Shown in pieces: positions 5,264-8,212 of a stretch of 8,212 nucleotides of DNA. The DNA is taken from the NCBI GenBank assembly GCA_023250175.1, contig JAHFBD010000030.1:6035-14246 (forward strand), read 5' to 3'. Within the stretch, counting starts at the first letter, position 1. Every line of letters starts with the position of its first letter. The notes under the pieces are model-generated. The model was not told where the DNA came from, made no database searches, and was given only the letters and a program-made list of their open reading frames with translations. Both the position numbers and the translations under genes were made by a program. The DNA comes from Candidatus Melainabacteria bacterium. GTDB lineage: Bacteria > Cyanobacteriota > Vampirovibrionia > 2-02-FULL-35-15.

Positions 5264-6222
5264 TATTGTTTTTCTATTATAGAATCAATTTTTTTAGAAC
5301 CATTTCCGAGATCGTTTTCCCACCATTGAACAAAAACTCTTACTACCTCAGGATCAAATTGAGTACCACTGTTACGCATTATTTCATTTAAGGCATGTTC
5401 TTTACTTAAAGCTTTTCTATAAATTCTATTTGTAGTCATTGCATCATAAGCATCTGCTACTGAAGTAATTCTTGCTATTAAAGGAATTTCACTTCCCTTC
5501 ATACCAAAAGGATATCCATAACCATCCATTCTTTCATGGTGTAGTAATACAGCATCAACACAACCATGAAGGCAATTTAATTTTTTTACTATTTGCCCCC
5601 CAATGACAGTATGCAACTGCATTTCTTTATATTCGATATCAGTGAGTGGTCCGGGTTTTAGTAAAACACCATCTCTAATACCTATTTTCCCAACATCATG
5701 TAACAGAGCACCACCTTCTAAGTGGAGTTGTTCCGTTGTACTTATATTGCATAGCTTGCCTAATTCAGTTGAGATTTGAAAGACTCTATCGGAATGTCCA
5801 CCAGTATAAGGATCTCTTGCTTCTACTGCAATTGCTAATGTTCTTGCTGTATGAAAGAAATTTTCTATCAACATCTCTTTTATTTGTTGATTTACTTCCT
5901 CATGCTCATTAAACCCAGAAATCGCTTTACTAAATGTAGTTGCAATTTTATTTAGCGAGTCTTTATAATCTGATTGTAATTCTGGGAGATTATTTATTTC
6001 TTTTGCAAAAGTTGAGACCTCATTAGATGAAGGGTATAAAGTTTCAAAACAGTTAAGCTCTTGTTCTGTTGATACACCACTATTTTCACTTTTTAATTGT
6101 TCATATTTTCGTTGTAAAGAAGCAGCAATATCTTTTAATGTAGGATCATCTTCAAAGCTACACCGAACCCCTGATTCAAGAAGGATTTTTTTTGTTTTGG
6201 CCTTTTGTTCGTCGTCCGTCAA
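5260..6222 (-). CDS. HD-GYP domain protein, probable cyclic-di-GMP phosphodiesterase
   Basis: The 320-residue protein starts at a TTG (6222), nine bases after AAGGAA. Residues 1-115 are polar, helical and of no recognised family. The HD-GYP domain covers about 120-305 with its signature residues in place: GGHSDRV (His143), LLHDVGKIG (His175, Asp176, Lys179), His204 in LHTVIGGQ, HHERMDGYGYP (His228, His229, GYP at 236-238), and Asp257 in SVADAYDAM. Metal-dependent hydrolysis of cyclic-di-GMP is therefore expected, judging from motifs alone. No membrane segment is present, so it should act in the cytoplasm. No response-regulator receiver is fused, so any link to the adjacent two-component system would be indirect. 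The promoter carries a CRP-type site and an inverted repeat at the predicted start, suggesting control by a Crp/Fnr-family activator and possibly a repressor. Confidence 0.9.
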   Translation of the reverse strand: MTDDEQKAKTKKILLESGVRCSFEDDPTLKDIAASLQRKYEQLKSENSGVSTEQELNCFETLYPSSNEVSTFAKEINNLPELQSDYKDSLNKIATTFSKAISGFNEHEEVNQQIKEMLIENFFHTARTLAIAVEARDPYTGGHSDRVFQISTELGKLCNISTTEQLHLEGGALLHDVGKIGIRDGVLLKPGPLTDIEYKEMQLHTVIGGQIVKKLNCLHGCVDAVLLHHERMDGYGYPFGMKGSEIPLIARITSVADAYDAMTTNRIYRKALSKEHALNEIMRNSGTQFDPEVVRVFVQWWENDLGNGSKKIDSIIEKQY

Positions 6223-6256
6223 TTTACAGTTTCCTTTTTTAATTTACTAAGTAATA

Positions 6257-6279
6257 TTTATCTTGGATTCCAAGATAAA
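6257..6279. promoter_or_regulatory. Perfect inverted repeat at the predicted start of HD-GYP transcription
   Basis: TTTATCTTGG (6257-6266) and CCAAGATAAA (6270-6279) are exact reverse complements, 10 bp each, separated by ATT. The repeat covers the predicted +1 (about 6278) and the first 20 or so bases of the transcript. It could be a repressor operator or a stabilising hairpin at the mRNA 5' end. No T run follows on either strand, so it is not a terminator. Confidence 0.6.
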
Positions 6280-6284
6280 GTCAC

Positions 6285-6290
6285 CTTATA
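6285..6290 (-). promoter_or_regulatory. -10 box of the HD-GYP promoter
   Basis: TATAAG on the minus strand (6290 to 6285) matches TATAAT at five of six positions and predicts +1 near 6278, with a leader of about 56 bases. The -35 position has no good hexamer, as expected for an activator-dependent promoter. Confidence 0.45.
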
Positions 6291-6309
6291 CTATTAAGCC
6301 CGTCAGACA

Positions 6310-6325
6310 TGTGATTTCTATCACG
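6310..6325. promoter_or_regulatory. CRP/FNR-family binding site (TGTGA-N6-TCACG)
   Basis: TGTGA (6310-6314), six bases, then TCACG (6321-6325) matches the CRP consensus TGTGA-N6-TCACA at nine of ten positions. Its centre (6317.5) lies about 40 bp upstream of the predicted HD-GYP start, close to the class II activation position of -41.5. The sequence match is direct. The identity of the binding protein (cyclic-AMP-dependent or another family member) is not known, and no such gene is in the window. Confidence 0.55.
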
Positions 6326-6573
6326 TTACATCTCATATGTTTAGATTAAAAATTCAGTTAACCCTTTATGCTCGTGCTTAAATAGTAATAAAGCTGTCTA
6401 AATCGAGGAAACCATATTGAGGTTAAGATTTCATTTTGAAAGATCGTATATTTGACCGAGAATTATATGCGGGCTATCACTAGTTGATTATCTTGTGAGT
6501 TTATACCTAGTAACTTTATACAAGAAGATTTGTAAATTTTTGTTGACTGATTGTTTTAAGATTGTAATGTTAA

Positions 6574-7098
6574 CTAAGAAAGAGTTAAATGATTCAAGTG
6601 ACAGATAGCTATGGCTAGTGCATCTGAAGCATCATCAGGCTTAATGTTCGAGTTTATATTTAATAATGATTTGACCAACTTTTCAATGAGACTTTTTTGT
6701 GCCTTGCCGTAGCCAGAAATAGTTTGTTTGACTTGAAGAGGTGTATACTCACAAATATTTATGTTGGCTTGTGCAGCAGTAAGAAGAATTACTCCCTTTG
6801 ACTGAGATACTGATGTAAAAGTCTTGGAATTCTTAAAGAAATAAACATTCTCTATAGCCATAGCATCAGGATTATACTTTTCAAACACTTCTTGTAAGTC
6901 TTTATGGAGTTGTAAAAGCTTTGTTTCTTGGTTCTTATGGTTTTTTAAGTCAATATAACCATATCCAAGAACCTCAGCTATTTTATTTATAGAGTAATAG
7001 CTTATTGCACCATATCCAATAGTTGTACTTCCGGGATCAATTCCAAGAATAACTTTTTTCTCAGGTCTTTTATCTTTTATTTCTTTATTAAGCTTCAT
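6574..7098 (-). CDS. ruvC: Holliday junction resolvase RuvC
   Basis: This 174-residue protein has the RuvC endonuclease signature. RuvC cuts Holliday junctions symmetrically during recombination repair, working with RuvA and RuvB. The RNase-H-like fold starts with VILGIDPGSTTIGYG (catalytic Asp21). Glu83 follows in AMAIENVYF, and the closing acidic motif KPDDASDALAIAICH supplies Asp156 and Asp159. Length and motif order are normal. The start adds about 15 lysine-rich residues before the conserved VILGIDPG, slightly longer than usual, with no alternative start closer to the domain. No Shine-Dalgarno sequence is evident. ruvA and ruvB are not adjacent. The ATG is only 31 bases from the divergent lnt start, so the two genes share a very tight promoter region. 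Confidence 0.93.
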   Translation of the reverse strand: MKLNKEIKDKRPEKKVILGIDPGSTTIGYGAISYYSINKIAEVLGYGYIDLKNHKNQETKLLQLHKDLQEVFEKYNPDAMAIENVYFFKNSKTFTSVSQSKGVILLTAAQANINICEYTPLQVKQTISGYGKAQKSLIEKLVKSLLNINSNIKPDDASDALAIAICHLNHLTLS

Positions 7099-7122
7099 AG
7101 ATGTTCTGTTTTTGAATAAAAT
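7094..7122 (+). promoter_or_regulatory. Possible lnt promoter in the 31-bp ruvC/lnt gap
   Basis: TTCATA (7094-7099) and TAAAAT (7117-7122) are spaced 17 bp apart and each matches the sigma-70 consensus at several positions. Seven bases separate the -10 from the lnt ATG, so the mRNA would be leaderless or nearly so. The -35 would overlap the ruvC start codon. Confidence 0.3.
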
Positions 7123-7129
7123 ATAACGT

Positions 7130-8212
7130 ATGCCTATTACTTCGATCGGAAAAATTACTTTGGCTTGCTTTTGTGGATTTTTATTATCACTGAGTGCTCC
7201 AGGTTATGATTTATGGCTTTTTGCATGGTTTGGTTTAGCACCCTTATTTATTATCATATATACATCACGAAAAATTAAAGAGTGTATTCTTTATTCATTT
7301 ATTTTTGGGTTTACTTATAATATTTCATATCTTCATTGGTTGGTTTCATTACATCCCTTAAGTTGGTTAGGCTTTAGCAATATAAAGAGCTGGCTGATAA
7401 CAATTTTAGGACTTGTTAGCATTACAGTATATTCCTCGTTATATTTTATATTATTTGCTGTGTGTTTGTTTTTTCTAAATAAGACAACACCTAAAACAAA
7501 TACTAAAAGTATTGCACATCTTTTATTGGGCGCATTTATATGGTTGATTATATTTAATAAGCTTCAGGAAAATCAATTTTTGCTTGGTTTTCCATGGACA
7601 TTGATTGAATATAGTCAGTATAAAAATTTATTTTTAATTCAAATAGCAGAATATTGTGGCAGTATTTCAATAGGTTTTTTAATAGTGTTTTTTAATTTAG
7701 CGATTGCCAGATGCTTTATCTGGATATTTAATATTGAAAAAATTGGAAACAGATTTATTCCGAAGTCTCCCGGACAATTAAGTGATGTCATATATAGCTT
7801 TTCATTTATAGTAATCTTGATTTTTTGTACTGTTCTCGTTGGTTTTGTTTTATATGGTAAAAACCAACCAATTTTTACTAATCAGTCACAAACCATATGT
7901 ATACTTCAAGGTAATCTGCCTATTAAAGCTACAAGAGGTGCTAAGTTAGATATAGGATTAGCAAAAAAAACATATGAAGATTTAATTGATAAAAATAATG
8001 CATCACTAATCCTTGCTCCTGAAGGCGCTCTTCCAACTATTTTTAACTCTGATAAAAACACTCAAGCTTGGGCAAGCTCATTAGTTAATAAGAAACAAAA
8101 CAGTGCAATATTTGGAACATATTGTGGAGAGTCTAATATGATTGCTAATTGTGCTGTATCATGCTTGAATAAAGCTTCTTCTGGCGAGTTTTCTTTTTAT
8201 AAGAAAGAAAGA
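7130..8212 (+). CDS. lnt: Apolipoprotein N-acyltransferase Lnt (3' end outside the window)
   Basis: The frame runs without a stop from ATG 7130 to the window edge, giving 361 residues; a stop codon lies two codons before the ATG, fixing the start. Lnt transfers the third acyl chain to the N-terminal cysteine of lipoproteins at the periplasmic face of the inner membrane. Several hydrophobic segments fill residues 8-245, with family landmarks APGYDLWLFAWFGLAPLF (23-40) and LLGFPWTLIEYSQY (151-164). The nitrilase-like domain then begins with ICILQGNLP (256-264). Glu298 in LAPEGALP is the expected catalytic acid. The last visible residues, FYKKER, match the start of the catalytic-lysine motif, making Lys359 the likely lysine. 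The catalytic cysteine lies beyond the edge. Lnt supports an organism with triacylated lipoproteins, usually one with an outer membrane. Confidence 0.92.
   Translation, partial: MPITSIGKITLACFCGFLLSLSAPGYDLWLFAWFGLAPLFIIIYTSRKIKECILYSFIFGFTYNISYLHWLVSLHPLSWLGFSNIKSWLITILGLVSITVYSSLYFILFAVCLFFLNKTTPKTNTKSIAHLLLGAFIWLIIFNKLQENQFLLGFPWTLIEYSQYKNLFLIQIAEYCGSISIGFLIVFFNLAIARCFIWIFNIEKIGNRFIPKSPGQLSDVIYSFSFIVILIFCTVLVGFVLYGKNQPIFTNQSQTICILQGNLPIKATRGAKLDIGLAKKTYEDLIDKNNASLILAPEGALPTIFNSDKNTQAWASSLVNKKQNSAIFGTYCGESNMIANCAVSCLNKASSGEFSFYKKER

Larger units (their letters stand above)
6223..6573. other. Intergenic region between ruvC and the HD-GYP gene
   Basis: The HD-GYP-proximal part (6223-6330) is a compact promoter: CRP-like site, -10 box, inverted repeat and ribosome-binding site. 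The rest (6331-6573) has no gene. It holds one possible small hairpin, AAATC (6400-6404) with GATTT (6427-6431) enclosing AACC (6410-6413) with GGTT (6421-6424). There is also a weak TACAA/TTGTA inverted repeat near 6519-6535. I see no convincing ruvC terminator. Confidence 0.6.

Noticed and set aside
1..8212. CRISPR arrays, tRNA or rRNA genes, insertion sequences
   Set aside because: No regularly spaced repeats, cloverleaf-like sequences, rRNA signatures or transposase reading frames were seen on either strand.

Overview
This is an AT-rich window of bacterial chromosome with standard-code genes and no phage or transposase genes. A PyrK subunit, a long apolipoprotein N-acyltransferase (Lnt) and several NarL/LuxR-type regulators suggest an outer-membrane-bearing (diderm) bacterium. 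A Cyanobacteria/Melainabacteria-like lineage is possible, but that is a weak inference: the sequence carries no phylogenetic marker I can score.

Layout. Bases 2-319 (+) hold the tail of an unrecognised gene, converging with pyrK (309-1073, -), the electron-transfer subunit of dihydroorotate dehydrogenase. A hypothetical helical protein (1216-1887, +) converges with secG (1894-2121, -). A cytosolic GAF-like/HisKA_3 histidine kinase (2155-3405, -) diverges from its probable partner, a NarL-type response regulator (3803-4519, +). Next comes a small LuxR-type HTH protein without a receiver domain (4907-5263, +). Its stop codon interlocks with that of an HD-GYP cyclic-di-GMP phosphodiesterase (5260-6222, -). 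The window ends with ruvC (6574-7098, -) and a divergent, 3'-truncated lnt (7130 to the edge, +).

The most unusual content is non-coding. The two intergenic regions upstream of the two HTH regulators (3406-3802 and 4520-4906) each hold a copy of the same structured element, about 90-120 nt long and in the same orientation as the gene that follows. Each copy has (i) a long hairpin with an identical TTTAT loop and a single bulged T at the same place, but arms of different sequence that still pair; (ii) conserved CGGAA and AAAGC segments; (iii) a second hairpin built with tandem G.A mismatches; and (iv) an identical 13-nt block, GCGGTAGGTAGAA, which can start a third small hairpin. Pairing kept while arm sequence changes points to a structural RNA, such as a cis-regulatory leader or a pair of sibling sRNAs. 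I do not recognise it as a known family. GGUAGGUAG also occurs in one well-known cyclic-di-GMP-I riboswitch, and an HD-GYP gene lies next door, but the rest of that fold is missing.

Regulation visible elsewhere. The HD-GYP promoter carries a near-consensus CRP-type site (TGTGA-N6-TCACG) about 40 bp upstream of the predicted transcription start, and a perfect 10-bp inverted repeat at the start itself. pyrK has a good sigma-70-type promoter placed so that transcription would begin at the A of its ATG, which would make the mRNA leaderless. secG and lnt may have similarly short leaders. By contrast, the response regulator, the kinase, HD-GYP and the hypothetical gene have Shine-Dalgarno-like sequences.
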